The translations under genes were made by a program, and so were the position numbers. A stretch of 64,000 nt of DNA from UBA685 sp049890115. GTDB taxonomy: Bacteria > Pseudomonadota > Alphaproteobacteria > Puniceispirillales > Puniceispirillaceae. The notes under the pieces are model-generated. The model ran no database searches. It was not told the DNA's origin and saw nothing but the letters and a program-made list of their open reading frames with translations. The stretch is from contig JBMHCC010000034.1 in NCBI GenBank assembly GCA_049890115.1, forward strand, positions 56,261 to 120,260. The letters are read 5' to 3'. Shown one piece after another: positions 17,860-26,632 of this stretch. Each line of letters starts with the position of its first letter. The stretch's first letter is position 1.

Positions 17860-18371
17860 TGGAACATCAAAAACCTGCCTCTCAATCAGCTCCACAAATT
17901 TCAGTTGCCCAAACAGTGTTAAGTGACAATGCGCGTTCTGAAATTCAGCTAACAGCTTTGCTTGGCTATGGCGGGGTATTGCCATTTGTGTTTTTGGCTA
18001 TGGCTACTTTGCTTGACCTTGTTCTGCCATTTGCGCCAGCCAGAGCCCTTTTGATCGGTTATGGTGTGGTAATCCTTACCTTTGTTGGGGCACTGCATTG
18101 GGGTGATCAGATACAGCAAAAGACAAAACAAAGCTGGCGTTATATCTGGTCTGTGATGCCAGCCTTGCTTGGTTGGGTAGCCTTTATGATGCCGTCAGCG
18201 ATTGCTAGCATGATGTTGATTGTCGGGTTTTTAGTCTGTTGGCTGATTGACAGGCAGCTTGTTAAAAAAGGCGTCTGGCCACAATGGCTAGGACGCCTTC
18301 GTCTTCATCTTACCGTGATTGCCTGCTTCAGCCTTGCGAGCGTGTTCGTGCCGCCAAGCTTGTTTGGTTAA
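17859..18371 (+). CDS. DUF3429 membrane protein
   Basis: A 170-residue inner-membrane protein with four or five hydrophobic segments after a polar N-terminus. The pattern LLGYGGVLPFVFL followed by GYGVVILTFVGALHWG is the DUF3429 family signature. Its function is unknown. Its ATG shares a base with the stop of the SGNH-hydrolase gene, implying coupled translation. Its stop overlaps the convergent chrR stop by 4 bases. Confidence 0.85.
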   Translation: MEHQKPASQSAPQISVAQTVLSDNARSEIQLTALLGYGGVLPFVFLAMATLLDLVLPFAPARALLIGYGVVILTFVGALHWGDQIQQKTKQSWRYIWSVMPALLGWVAFMMPSAIASMMLIVGFLVCWLIDRQLVKKGVWPQWLGRLRLHLTVIACFSLASVFVPPSLFG

Positions 18372-19051
18372 TTAACCAAATAGCTTAATACGCGGCCAAT
18401 TGGATTAGCCAGCTTGATGCTGCCTTCATTAATGGCAAAAACGATACATTCACCATCATCATCTGCGACAGGCTGATGGGTCGCGCCTGTTTCTTGGATG
18501 GCGATATCACCTGGGCCATAATTACCCGTTTCGTCAGTAAAGCCGCCTGTTAGTACTAGCGTGACTTCGGCGCCTTCATGGGAATGCACAGGCACAGCAA
18601 CACCAGGGGCAATGCGATAAATATTAGCCTCAAGCTCTGTGCCTTCAAATTCAATGCGGCACTGGCTTAGGCCACGCGATAATTTGCGCCAGCTCTTGTC
18701 ACAATCAAGGTCAGGGATATAATCAGCTAGAGGGCGTGGCAGTAAATCTTGTGATTTGGTTTGCTTTGTCTTGCTGTAAAGCTGTACCACATTCTCTGCT
18801 TCTGATTTTTCAATCTCTGCCATCACCGCATCAAGTGCGCCTTCTGATAACGAGACTGGCTCACTATCTTCAAGCAATATGCCGCCTAGCTGCATTAGCA
18901 TGTTAAGCTGGCGTGCGCTTTCTTGATTTAAAGAGACATGTGTTTCAACCAAAACTTCTAAAGGGCGCACTAAATTGCCTGATGCATAATCAAGCAAAAG
19001 CGCAGCGACCATCTCATCTTTTTTCAATTTTTCACTATTAGGCTCGTTCAT
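18368..19051 (-). CDS. chrR: ChrR-like anti-sigma factor lacking the ASD zinc cysteines
   Basis: A 227-residue zinc-cupin anti-sigma factor that pairs with the ECF sigma factor encoded 12 bases upstream. In Rhodobacter sphaeroides ChrR the N-terminal domain binds zinc through H6, H31, C35 and C38. Here the aligned positions (constant offset 7) are E13, H38, N42 and S45, so both cysteines are gone. The C-terminal cupin site is intact: H141, H143, E147 and H177 of the reference align with H156, H158, E162 and H192 at a constant offset of 15. The reference protein releases RpoE in response to singlet oxygen. Whether this variant uses metal in its anti-sigma domain is in doubt. Confidence 0.9.
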   Translation of the reverse strand: MNEPNSEKLKKDEMVAALLLDYASGNLVRPLEVLVETHVSLNQESARQLNMLMQLGGILLEDSEPVSLSEGALDAVMAEIEKSEAENVVQLYSKTKQTKSQDLLPRPLADYIPDLDCDKSWRKLSRGLSQCRIEFEGTELEANIYRIAPGVAVPVHSHEGAEVTLVLTGGFTDETGNYGPGDIAIQETGATHQPVADDDGECIVFAINEGSIKLANPIGRVLSYLVN

Positions 19052-19063
19052 GGGAACTCAGCA

Positions 19064-19714
19064 CTACCTTTCCATTTCATTCAATCCGGTGCGCATACGC
19101 GACAGGGCAAGTCTGATGCGAGACTTCACTGTACCAAGCGGCAAACCGCTCTCTTCAGCTATTTCGCGATGTGACTTTTCCTCGTAGTACGCAGCAAAAA
19201 TCATTTTGGCTTGCTCTTCCGGCAATTTTTTTAATGCCAAACGCAATTTTTCTTCTTCTTCATGACGGCTAACAGCCTGATCACCTGTTTCTGGTTGATC
19301 TGGCATCATGGCTGGATCAAGCATATCAGGTAATGGTCTGCCATCACGGCGAAGACGATCAATGCGTTTATTTCTGGCGATTGTGAAAATCCATGTGCTT
19401 GCCCCAGCTTGCGCTGGATCATAAGTTTCTGCCCTACGCCACACCATGATCATCGCTTCTTGTGCCAGCTCTTCAGCTGTTGACATATCTGTGCCAAGGC
19501 GCAACAAAAAAGACTTTAATCGTGGTGCAAAATAAGAAAAAAGCTCAGCAAAGGCGGATCTATCACGATCGCGCCCCACACGCATCAACAGCTCGTCCAA
19601 TTCTGCACGAGTATTGACATTATCATTTACAATGCCGGTTCCCATGGTCTGATTAAACGATGTCGCGCCGCCTGACACAAGATCAATTTTCCGCATGTTG
19701 GAAATGTTTTCCAC
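19064..19714 (-). CDS. rpoE: ECF RNA polymerase sigma factor, RpoE/ECF11-like
   Basis: A 216-residue sigma factor with region 2 (about 45-125; FAPRLKSFLLRLG, AEELAQEAMIMVWRRA, WIFTIARNKRIDRLRR) and region 4 (about 155-212; ending in the helix-turn-helix LPLGTVKSRIRLALSRMR). The cognate ChrR follows 12 bases downstream, the arrangement of the singlet-oxygen RpoE-ChrR pair. The start is uncertain: the long form uses GTG at 19714, and an ATG 18 bases on is equally possible. Likely targets are photo-oxidative stress genes, by analogy. I could not find a convincing autoregulated promoter upstream. Confidence 0.92.
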   Translation of the reverse strand: MENISNMRKIDLVSGGATSFNQTMGTGIVNDNVNTRAELDELLMRVGRDRDRSAFAELFSYFAPRLKSFLLRLGTDMSTAEELAQEAMIMVWRRAETYDPAQAGASTWIFTIARNKRIDRLRRDGRPLPDMLDPAMMPDQPETGDQAVSRHEEEEKLRLALKKLPEEQAKMIFAAYYEEKSHREIAEESGLPLGTVKSRIRLALSRMRTGLNEMER

Positions 19715-19991
19715 GATTTATCTACAAGCCCTTGTTTTCGCTGGATTTGTTTTTTTTCTCATCCGCGCGAAAAATATTTCATACTTATCTAATATAATGT
19801 GGGGCAAAATTGTCATCTGTCAGGGGAAAAATGATTCTTTTGGGTCAAATTGCGTTGTTTTTTCGCAATCTGAAAAGATCATGGTTATTCTGCTCTAGAG
19901 TGAGGCGCGGCTTTTTTGTGACATTTTTCACCATCATCTCTTTGCAAAATAAGCTCAGCTTTGATAAAACAAGGCAAGTTTCAAGGGGATA

Positions 19992-20582
19992 ATGTCGCAT
20001 GTTAGGCGTTATTTGATAGCAAGGACTTTGCAAATGCCATTTTCATTTTCTTTTTTCACATCATCGAAACAATTTGCCAAATATGCCATGATGACAGGAT
20101 TTGGCATGATGATGGTGTTTAGCACCTCATTGAGCGCTGAAATCATAAAGATGGAAACTTTCAAAGATTGGTCAGTTTACCGCGATGATTCTGATGCGGG
20201 GCGTATTTGCTATATGTCATCAGAGCCAAAAAAGCTGCGTGGTGATTATGACAGAAATAATCGCGGTGAGACACGTGTTTTTGTAACGCACGGCCCTGGC
20301 AAGGCAGATCGCAATGTGGTCTCAGTCCTAGCTGGATATAAATATAAAAAGCAAAGTGATGTTGTGTTCAAAATTGATGGGCGCGAGACTATTTTATTCA
20401 CCATGGATAATCGGGGCTGGTCACTTGGCCCAGAAGATGATGCCACTTTGGTAACGCGCATGAAGCGTGGCTCAAAGCTGACTGTCACAGGCACTTCCAG
20501 CAGAGGCAATGTGACGATTGATGATTATTCATTATCTGGCTTTACCAAGGCAAAGGCCTTTATGGATCAAAAATGCCGATAG
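19992..20582 (+). CDS. IalB-like (invasion-associated locus B family) secreted protein
   Basis: A 196-residue protein with a hydrophobic signal region (about 30-48) ending near SLSA-E. The mature part resembles the IalB family: FKDWSVYRDD near its start, a C-Y dipeptide after it, a central GYKYKKQSDVVFKIDG block, the MKRGSKLTVTG turn, and a final YSLSGFTKA and lone cysteine. Two cysteines could form a disulfide. The family is widespread in alphaproteobacteria with unclear function. AAGGGG lies just before the ATG; a start further in would give a more usual signal peptide. Its end overlaps rlmN by 10 bases. Confidence 0.78.
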   Translation: MSHVRRYLIARTLQMPFSFSFFTSSKQFAKYAMMTGFGMMMVFSTSLSAEIIKMETFKDWSVYRDDSDAGRICYMSSEPKKLRGDYDRNNRGETRVFVTHGPGKADRNVVSVLAGYKYKKQSDVVFKIDGRETILFTMDNRGWSLGPEDDATLVTRMKRGSKLTVTGTSSRGNVTIDDYSLSGFTKAKAFMDQKCR

Positions 20583-21712
20583 CAGCTTTATCAGAAGACC
20601 AGACAATCACAAGCCAGCCTCACACACGCACAAGCTTGCTTGGTCTGTCTTTTGATGAGGTGGAAGCCATTATCACAGAACAAGGTTTGCCACGTTTCAG
20701 AGCACGCCAGCTATGGCGGCGTATCTGGCGTCATGGCCAGACTGATTTTGATGATATGACAGAGCTTGGCAAAGAGGCGCGCGAAACATTATCAGCTATC
20801 TTACATGCTGATAGGCCGATGATTACCAACCGTCAGCAATCAACGGATGGCACAATCAAATGGCTTATTCGTATGGATGATGGTCAAGAAGCTGAGATGG
20901 TCTATATCCCTGAAGATGATAGGGGAACATTGTGTATTTCAAGCCAGATTGGATGCACGCTGACCTGTTCTTTTTGTCATACAGGTACGCAAAGGCTGGT
21001 GCGTAATCTGAAGGCCTCAGAGATTTGTGGTCAGGTGTTGCTGGCGATGGATGAGCTAGGTGACTGGCCAGCTGGCAAACCAGATAGAAGGCTGACCAAT
21101 ATCGTCCTGATGGGGATGGGTGAGCCCTTATTTAATTATGAAGAAGTGAAAAAAGGTCTGCAGCTGATTATGTGGGGCGAGGGGCTTGGCCTATCAAAGC
21201 GCCGTGTGACTCTATCCACATCTGGTATTGTGCCTGAAATTGAAAGATGTGGTGATGAGCTAGGTGTTAATCTGGCTATTTCACTTCATGCTGTGCGTGA
21301 TGATTTGCGCGATGTGCTGGTGCCAATTAATCGTAAATATAATCTCAAAGAGCTGATTGATTGTGTGCGCCGCTATCCTGTTTTATCAAATGCACGGCGT
21401 GTTACATGGGAATATGTGATGATCAAAGGCGTCAATGATAGCCCGCAAGATGCCAAAGAATTGGTCAGGCTTATCAAAGGTATCCCATCGAAAATCAACC
21501 TGATTCCCTTTAATCCATGGCCTGGCACTGATTATGAATGTTCATCTGATGAGGCTATTAATGCCTTTGCTAAAATTGTGATGAAAGCGGGCTATGCTAG
21601 CCCTGTGCGCACGCCGCGTGGCCGCGATATTTTGGCAGCTTGTGGCCAGCTAAAGAGCGAATCTGTCAGATTGCGTAAATCGCAACAGGCAGCTTTATCA
21701 GCTGAAACATAA
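20573..21712 (+). CDS. rlmN: Dual-specificity RNA methyltransferase RlmN
   Basis: A radical-SAM enzyme that adds a C2 methyl to A2503 of 23S rRNA and A37 of some tRNAs. The cluster motif C128-x3-C132-x2-C135 is present. The two further essential cysteines are C121 (in TLCISSQIG) and C357 (in ILAACGQL), matching the methyl-carrying pair of the E. coli enzyme. GMGEPLFNYE and the late NLIPFNPWPG block are also family-specific. The length of 379 is normal. The start overlaps the preceding gene by 10 bases. Confidence 0.96.
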   Translation: MPIAALSEDQTITSQPHTRTSLLGLSFDEVEAIITEQGLPRFRARQLWRRIWRHGQTDFDDMTELGKEARETLSAILHADRPMITNRQQSTDGTIKWLIRMDDGQEAEMVYIPEDDRGTLCISSQIGCTLTCSFCHTGTQRLVRNLKASEICGQVLLAMDELGDWPAGKPDRRLTNIVLMGMGEPLFNYEEVKKGLQLIMWGEGLGLSKRRVTLSTSGIVPEIERCGDELGVNLAISLHAVRDDLRDVLVPINRKYNLKELIDCVRRYPVLSNARRVTWEYVMIKGVNDSPQDAKELVRLIKGIPSKINLIPFNPWPGTDYECSSDEAINAFAKIVMKAGYASPVRTPRGRDILAACGQLKSESVRLRKSQQAALSAET

Positions 21713-21825
21713 GGATAGTTATAACTGAAATAAATTCTTCTGACGCTTTGCCTTGAAAAGGTCATAAACAGCGTTTACATTTAAGCCATCGAAATTGTAA
21801 TCATGCCTCATTAGGAGACAAAGAG

Positions 21826-22545
21826 ATGCAAGATAAATCATTTATGTCACCAGCTGCCGCACAGGCTGCATCAATCGATGCTGGTCTGCGCGCCTATATG
21901 CTTGGTGTTTATAACCATATGACAACCGCCTTGGCTTTCACAGGCCTTGCTGCTTTTGCCACAAAATGGGCTGTTTTGTCTGTGCCAGGTGTTGGCCAGT
22001 TGCTATTTGGCTCACCTTTGGCATTTGTTGTGATGTTGGCGCCACTTGGTATGGTGTTCTGGCTTAGCGCAACCATTCACAAAATTTCGCCAGCAGCCGC
22101 ACGTAACCGCTTTTATTTTTACGCTGCGATAATGGGTGTTTCGCTTGCGACTATTTTGCTGACCTATACAGGGGCATCAGTGGCGCGGGCATTCTTTATC
22201 ACCGCTGGTGCTTTTGCTGGCCTATCTATTTACGGCTATACCACAAAGCGCAATCTATCAGCGTTAGGTGCGTTTTTCGTTGTGGGCCTGGTTGGTTTGA
22301 TATTGGCATCAATCGTAAATATCTTCGTTGCCTCAGCACAGTTTGAATTTGCCATTTCAATCGTCGGTGTTTTGTTATTTGCTGGTCTGACAGCTTATGA
22401 CACCCAAAAGATTAAGTCGCTTTATGCGGCAGGTGATGATGCGGCAACAGCAGGTCGTAAATCAATTTTTGGGGCTTTGACCTTATATCTTGATTTCATC
22501 AATATGTTCTTGTTCTTGGTCAGATTGATTGGGAACCGCGAATAA
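21826..22545 (+). CDS. Bax inhibitor-1/YccA family membrane protein
   Basis: A 239-residue protein with about seven membrane helices and the family end motif YDTQKIKSLY followed by GALTLYLDFINMFLFLVRL. Bacterial relatives interact with membrane proteases (YccA with FtsH) or act as a calcium leak; which applies here is unknown. The ribosome site TAGGAGACAAAGAG is strong. A very small ORF with its own ribosome site and an internal terminator follows. Confidence 0.93.
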   Translation: MQDKSFMSPAAAQAASIDAGLRAYMLGVYNHMTTALAFTGLAAFATKWAVLSVPGVGQLLFGSPLAFVVMLAPLGMVFWLSATIHKISPAAARNRFYFYAAIMGVSLATILLTYTGASVARAFFITAGAFAGLSIYGYTTKRNLSALGAFFVVGLVGLILASIVNIFVASAQFEFAISIVGVLLFAGLTAYDTQKIKSLYAAGDDAATAGRKSIFGALTLYLDFINMFLFLVRLIGNRE

Positions 22546-22559
22546 AGGAGTTTTCGCAC

Positions 22560-22649
22560 ATGGCGGCTAGAAGGCTGCGATATTATCGAAAATTCGGAAT
22601 GAGCCCGGCAAGTTACCTTGCCGGGTTTTTTTTTACTAAAATGACTTGA
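22560..22649 (+). CDS. Candidate 29-residue basic peptide with terminator inside its coding region
   Basis: An ATG at 22560 follows AAAGGAG (22544-22550) with 9-base spacing, a better ribosome site than most genes here. The frame runs 29 codons, begins MAARRLRYYRKFG and is strongly basic. Codons 15-22 form both arms of a near-perfect GC hairpin, and codons 23-25 are the T run of that terminator. If transcription stops there, the message has no stop codon. This may be coincidence, with the frame merely crossing the terminator of the upstream gene, but the ribosome site is hard to explain otherwise. No family recognised. Confidence 0.35.
   Translation: MAARRLRYYRKFGMSPASYLAGFFFTKMT
22604..22634 (+). 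terminator. Strong rho-independent terminator after Bax inhibitor-1 gene
   Basis: A 9-bp perfect stem, CCCGGCAAG (22604-22612) and CTTGCCGGG (22617-22625), with a TTAC loop and nine T at 22626-22634. It lies inside the small frame at 22560-22649. Confidence 0.93.
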
Positions 22650-22667
22650 TTAATTCCAGAAAGTTGA

Positions 22668-23627
22668 ATGATGACAACTCTTTATCAATTTTTAGACCAG
22701 AGATGTGATACGCAAAATGACCTGAAAGCGCTGATTGTTGCTGTGGCAGATGCTGGGATTGCTATTGCCAAGCTTGCTTCCCAAAATGGTGTTGATGGGG
22801 CATCTCTTGGCAGTGCAACAGGGTCTCAAAATGATGATGGTGATGATCAAAAACAGCTAGATATTCTAGCAGATGAGCTGGTGGCAAAGGCAGCCAAAGA
22901 TGCAAAGGCAGCCATTTATTTCTCAGAAGAACAAGATGACGCCATCGCCCTTCATCCAGATGGCAGGCTCGCTCTCGCAGCAGACCCTCTTGATGGCTCA
23001 TCAAATATTGATGTGAATATCGCCATTGGCACTATTTTTTCAATTTTCAAAGCAGATGATATCTCAAATGGTTTGCCACCTTCTGGCAGATATCAGCTTG
23101 CCGCAGGTATGATTGTCTATGGGCCTCAGACAGTGTTGCTATTTACCTTTGGTGATGAGGTGCTGGCTTTTGCGCTTAACGATGATAGGCAATTTACAAA
23201 GATGATCTGGCAAGTAGCCATTAGCCAGACCAGTCATGAATTTGCGATTAATGCTGCCAATGCGCCATTATGGTCAGAAACGATAACAGCCTATATTGAT
23301 GATAGACTAGGCAGGACAGCCAAGCCAGCTGCCAATATGAGGTGGGTTGGCTCGCTTGTTGCGGAAGCTTATCGCATTTTGCGCCGTGGCGGCATTTTCC
23401 TATATCCGCAAGATAGTCGGCCAGGCTATGAGCAAGGACGCCTTCGATTGGTTTATGAAGCAAACCCCATTGCGATGTTAATTGAAGCAGCAGGTGGCAG
23501 TGCCAGTGATGGCACAAATGCTATTTTGGATGCTCCTGTTACGACATTGCATCAGCGTATCCCGTTATTTTTTGGTTCCCGTGATGAAGTCACAAAGCTT
23601 CTCACATTCACCTCTCCCACAGCCTAA
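22668..23627 (+). CDS. fbp: Class 1 fructose-1,6-bisphosphatase
   Basis: Hydrolyses fructose-1,6-bisphosphate to fructose-6-phosphate. The metal/phosphate motif DPLDGSSNIDVN is present at about residues 105-116, with an acidic residue pair in SEEQD before it and the sugar-binding YPQDSRPGYEQGRLRLVYEANP block later. The length of 319 fits class 1. It is followed 23 bases later by a class II aldolase, so the two act in sequence in gluconeogenesis. No phosphoribulokinase or RuBisCO is present in the window, so a Calvin cycle role is not supported. Confidence 0.93.
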   Translation: MMTTLYQFLDQRCDTQNDLKALIVAVADAGIAIAKLASQNGVDGASLGSATGSQNDDGDDQKQLDILADELVAKAAKDAKAAIYFSEEQDDAIALHPDGRLALAADPLDGSSNIDVNIAIGTIFSIFKADDISNGLPPSGRYQLAAGMIVYGPQTVLLFTFGDEVLAFALNDDRQFTKMIWQVAISQTSHEFAINAANAPLWSETITAYIDDRLGRTAKPAANMRWVGSLVAEAYRILRRGGIFLYPQDSRPGYEQGRLRLVYEANPIAMLIEAAGGSASDGTNAILDAPVTTLHQRIPLFFGSRDEVTKLLTFTSPTA

Positions 23628-23650
23628 TGATTTGAGAAAGGATATCGGTC

Positions 23651-24730
23651 ATGATGATTACACTTCGCCAGCTGCTTGATCATGCAGCAACTTATTCTTA
23701 TGGCGTTCCAGCATTCAACATCAATAATATGGAACAAGGAGCAGCGATTTTACGAGCAGCATCAGCGACAAAATCGCCTGTGATTATTCAGGCATCACGT
23801 GGTGCCCGCTCTTATGCGGGTGATATTATGCTATCACATCTCATCAAAGCACTTGTTGAGCTCTATCCTTATATTCCGATTTGCATGCATCAAGATCATG
23901 GTAATAATGAAGCGACCTGCCAATCTGCCCTAGATTATGGTTTTACCTCTGTGATGATGGATGGCTCTTTACATGAGGATGGTAAAACGCCAGCCAGCTA
24001 TGATTATAATGAAGCCGTCACCAAAAAAGTGGCTGAGATGGCGCATCAAAGAGGGGCATCTATCGAAGGTGAATTAGGTGTTTTAGGGTCTCTTGAAACA
24101 GGGATGGGTGAGGCAGAAGATGGTCATGGTGCAGAAGGTGTTCTGTCATCTGAGCAGCTTTTGACCAATCCTGATGAGGCTGTTGCATTTGTGTCTGAGA
24201 CCAAGGTTGATGCGTTGGCAATCGCGATGGGCACCAGCCATGGCGCCTATAAATTCTCGCGCAAGCCAGATGGTGAAATCCTTGCTATGTCAGTGATTGA
24301 AGAAATCCATAGACGGCTGCCAGATACCCATCTGGTGATGCATGGCTCATCATCTGTGCCACAGGAATTACAGGATATATTCAATGAATTTGGTGGTGAG
24401 ATGCCACAAACCTATGGTGTGCCTTTGGATGAAATCGAACGCGGCATCCGCTCTGGTGTGCGCAAGGTCAATATTGATACTGATTGCCGTTTGGCAATGG
24501 CTGGCGTTATTCGTAAAGTGGCGATGACAAACCCTAGCGAATTTGATTTACGCAAATTCATGAAGCCAGCTGGTGAAGCAATGGAAGCTTTGTGCCGTGA
24601 CCGCTTTGAGCGATTTGGTTGTGCTGGTATGGCTGATAAAATAACGCCTCTGCCGCTAGCAGTGATGGCAGAGCGTTATCAAGCTGGCGCACTTGACCCT
24701 GTGATACGGCCAGCTGCGTTATCTGCCTGA
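23651..24730 (+). CDS. fba: Class II fructose-bisphosphate aldolase (Calvin-type subgroup)
   Basis: A zinc-dependent aldolase of 359 residues. The zinc and catalytic segments HQDHGNN, SVMMDGSLH, EGELGVLGS, GTSHGAYKF and VMHGSSSVP are present, with a late NIDTDCRLA block. The EAEDGHGAEG insertion marks the CbbA-like subgroup often found next to fbp. AAAGGA lies 8 bases before the first of two ATG codons. It forms an operon with fbp. Confidence 0.94.
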   Translation: MMITLRQLLDHAATYSYGVPAFNINNMEQGAAILRAASATKSPVIIQASRGARSYAGDIMLSHLIKALVELYPYIPICMHQDHGNNEATCQSALDYGFTSVMMDGSLHEDGKTPASYDYNEAVTKKVAEMAHQRGASIEGELGVLGSLETGMGEAEDGHGAEGVLSSEQLLTNPDEAVAFVSETKVDALAIAMGTSHGAYKFSRKPDGEILAMSVIEEIHRRLPDTHLVMHGSSSVPQELQDIFNEFGGEMPQTYGVPLDEIERGIRSGVRKVNIDTDCRLAMAGVIRKVAMTNPSEFDLRKFMKPAGEAMEALCRDRFERFGCAGMADKITPLPLAVMAERYQAGALDPVIRPAALSA

Positions 24731-24791
24731 TAGGCGTGCCGATAAATGGCGGGCTGATGATGTGAGATAATTGGATAGGCGTGATACTGTG

Positions 24792-25586
24792 CTAAAAGCG
24801 CGAATCACGCACATTCAGCCTGACAATCACATCACCAAAAAAATTGTCAATTTCAATGCGGACAGGCATCAGCTTATCATGCAGCTTTGCGACATAGATT
24901 TTAACCTTTTCAAAATCAGGTTCTTCATCATTGTCAAAATCGCTATCACGCTGATGACCACCAAGCAGTTTATTGGCAGAGCCGCAAATCACAGCATCAC
25001 CACTAAATGACCACGGCCTATCAGCTTCCAAGGTGGCGTTACCAAGATCAACCAAGGTCAGATCAGAGCGTCGGCGGCCATCGAATAGGCGATAGGTGCC
25101 ATCACATGACCCTGTCTTGGCTAGTACATCAAGTGCGGTTAGCATCGCAGAATAAGGATCTGTGACATTATCTAATGTTGCTTCATCAAGTGGGAAATAT
25201 TTTTCCAGATCAGGTTCTGGCACAGTGCGATAATCAGGCCTGTCTTGGCCATCCTGCCAGGTGATTTCAGTATCATAAGCTTCTTTATTATAGGCAGATT
25301 GTGAGCTGAAACGAACTGGCTGATAGGTGCCATTCACCATCTTACCTGATAGTTGGTTATCGCCGGTAAAATCATAGAAAAATGATAAGGCGCCCTCGCT
25401 TTTGGCAGTGCCGCTTAGCTGATAGCTATTAGCATCAAACTCCCAGCTAGCAACTGTCCGTCCCAAAAAGGAATTGCCCCATTGCACGCGATATTCCAGC
25501 TCATGGCTTTGTGATGATGTGGCAAAAACAGATTGGCTGGTTACAACAGACCCAATGAAACCGCATAAAAACAACCATCTATTCAT
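24792..25586 (-). CDS. DUF3108 periplasmic protein
   Basis: A 264-residue exported protein. Residues 1-22 are a signal peptide ending near SVFA-T. The DUF3108 pattern is recognisable: an early YRVQWGNSFLGR strand, then DPYSAMLTALDVL, a cysteine in GSCDGTYRLFDGRRRSDL and a beta-rich end. It is predicted to be a beta-barrel-like or lipid-binding periplasmic protein; the function is unknown. It is a single gene; the next gene upstream is 109 bases away. Confidence 0.8.
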   Translation of the reverse strand: MNRWLFLCGFIGSVVTSQSVFATSSQSHELEYRVQWGNSFLGRTVASWEFDANSYQLSGTAKSEGALSFFYDFTGDNQLSGKMVNGTYQPVRFSSQSAYNKEAYDTEITWQDGQDRPDYRTVPEPDLEKYFPLDEATLDNVTDPYSAMLTALDVLAKTGSCDGTYRLFDGRRRSDLTLVDLGNATLEADRPWSFSGDAVICGSANKLLGGHQRDSDFDNDEEPDFEKVKIYVAKLHDKLMPVRIEIDNFFGDVIVRLNVRDSRF

Positions 25587-25695
25587 AAGGAACCCACCTT
25601 GTTACTCACATTATGCCTTTGATACGTCAGGCAAAATAGCCCTAGATCATCATTATCAAAAAACTCTTATCACGCGCTAGTGGCAAACCGATTTT

Positions 25696-26541
25696 TCACG
25701 GTTGTCTTGTAATGGCTGCTAATTGAGGGTCAAGTCGCTTTTGCAACCAATTTAGCCGCCAGTCTAGATGCGGGCCAGTAGAACGGCCAGTTGACCCCAC
25801 AAACCCAATGACATCACCTTGAGATATGTCATCACCTATGTTAACTGATGCTGATTTCAGATGAAGCATGGTTGATGAGATGCCAAGCCCGTGATCAATA
25901 ATGATCGTCCAGCCCGTATAATAGAGATCCTCAACCAATGTGACAGTGCCATTTGCGGGCGCAATAACAGGTGTGCCAGTGCTAGCTGCGATATCAATGC
26001 CATAATGTGGGGCTCTTGGCTTGCCATTTAAAATACGCTGCGAGCCATAAATGCCTGTGATGGTGCCTGTGACGGGCCAATCAAAAGAAGATGTGACAAA
26101 ATCATCTTGCAATGATGTGATAGCGCGCGCTTTCATAACAGCCTCTCTGTCATTGCTAATACGCTTAAGCACCTTTTCAGGTGGGCTGACATATTTTCCT
26201 GCCAAGCCGGTAATGGATTGTGTCTGATAGCTGCGCTTGGTTGGGGTGAGGCTGGTAATATGCTGGCTATTATCTGGCATTGTGATGATAATCGTAACAG
26301 CCTTTTCATCATCACGATGAAACCCAAAGGCACCATAGCCTTGCTGGCTTGTCGCCAACATCTCGCCATCTAGGGTTGCTGTGGCATTCCTCGGCATTAG
26401 AAATGTCACAAGCCCGCCTTGTGTCACATGACCATCTTGCCAGATGGCACCCGCAATTTCAGGTGTCTCAGCCTTGCTAGGATTAGATAACAGGCTGAGT
26501 AAGCACAGGAATAAAAGACAAGATGATAAAGCTTGTTTCAT
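25696..26541 (-). CDS. M23 family metallopeptidase (LytM-type)
   Basis: A 281-residue secreted peptidase with a signal peptide (1-24) and a beta-rich middle, then a LytM domain at about 165-280. The zinc ligands are the His and Asp in HYGIDIAA and the last His of TMLHLKS, with a further catalytic His in TGPHLDWRL. Such enzymes cut peptidoglycan cross-bridges. With all ligands present it should be active rather than an EnvC-like regulator. Confidence 0.9.
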   Translation of the reverse strand: MKQALSSCLLFLCLLSLLSNPSKAETPEIAGAIWQDGHVTQGGLVTFLMPRNATATLDGEMLATSQQGYGAFGFHRDDEKAVTIIITMPDNSQHITSLTPTKRSYQTQSITGLAGKYVSPPEKVLKRISNDREAVMKARAITSLQDDFVTSSFDWPVTGTITGIYGSQRILNGKPRAPHYGIDIAASTGTPVIAPANGTVTLVEDLYYTGWTIIIDHGLGISSTMLHLKSASVNIGDDISQGDVIGFVGSTGRSTGPHLDWRLNWLQKRLDPQLAAITRQP

Positions 26542-26632
26542 GAAATGGAATCATCCTTGACTTATGATAGTGGGGCAGGTTTAACCATAGGGATAAGCCT
26601 CATTACTTTTTTGCGATAAAGAGATTTTGTCA

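Noticed and set aside
19782..19787. A TAAGTA on the minus strand upstream of the sigma factor gene, like the -10 of RpoE-dependent promoters.
   Set aside because: No TGATCC-like -35 element lies at a suitable distance, so I do not call an autoregulated promoter.
22668..24730. fbp and the CbbA-like aldolase as evidence for a Calvin cycle.
   Set aside because: There is no RuBisCO or phosphoribulokinase in the window, and both genes are usual in gluconeogenesis.
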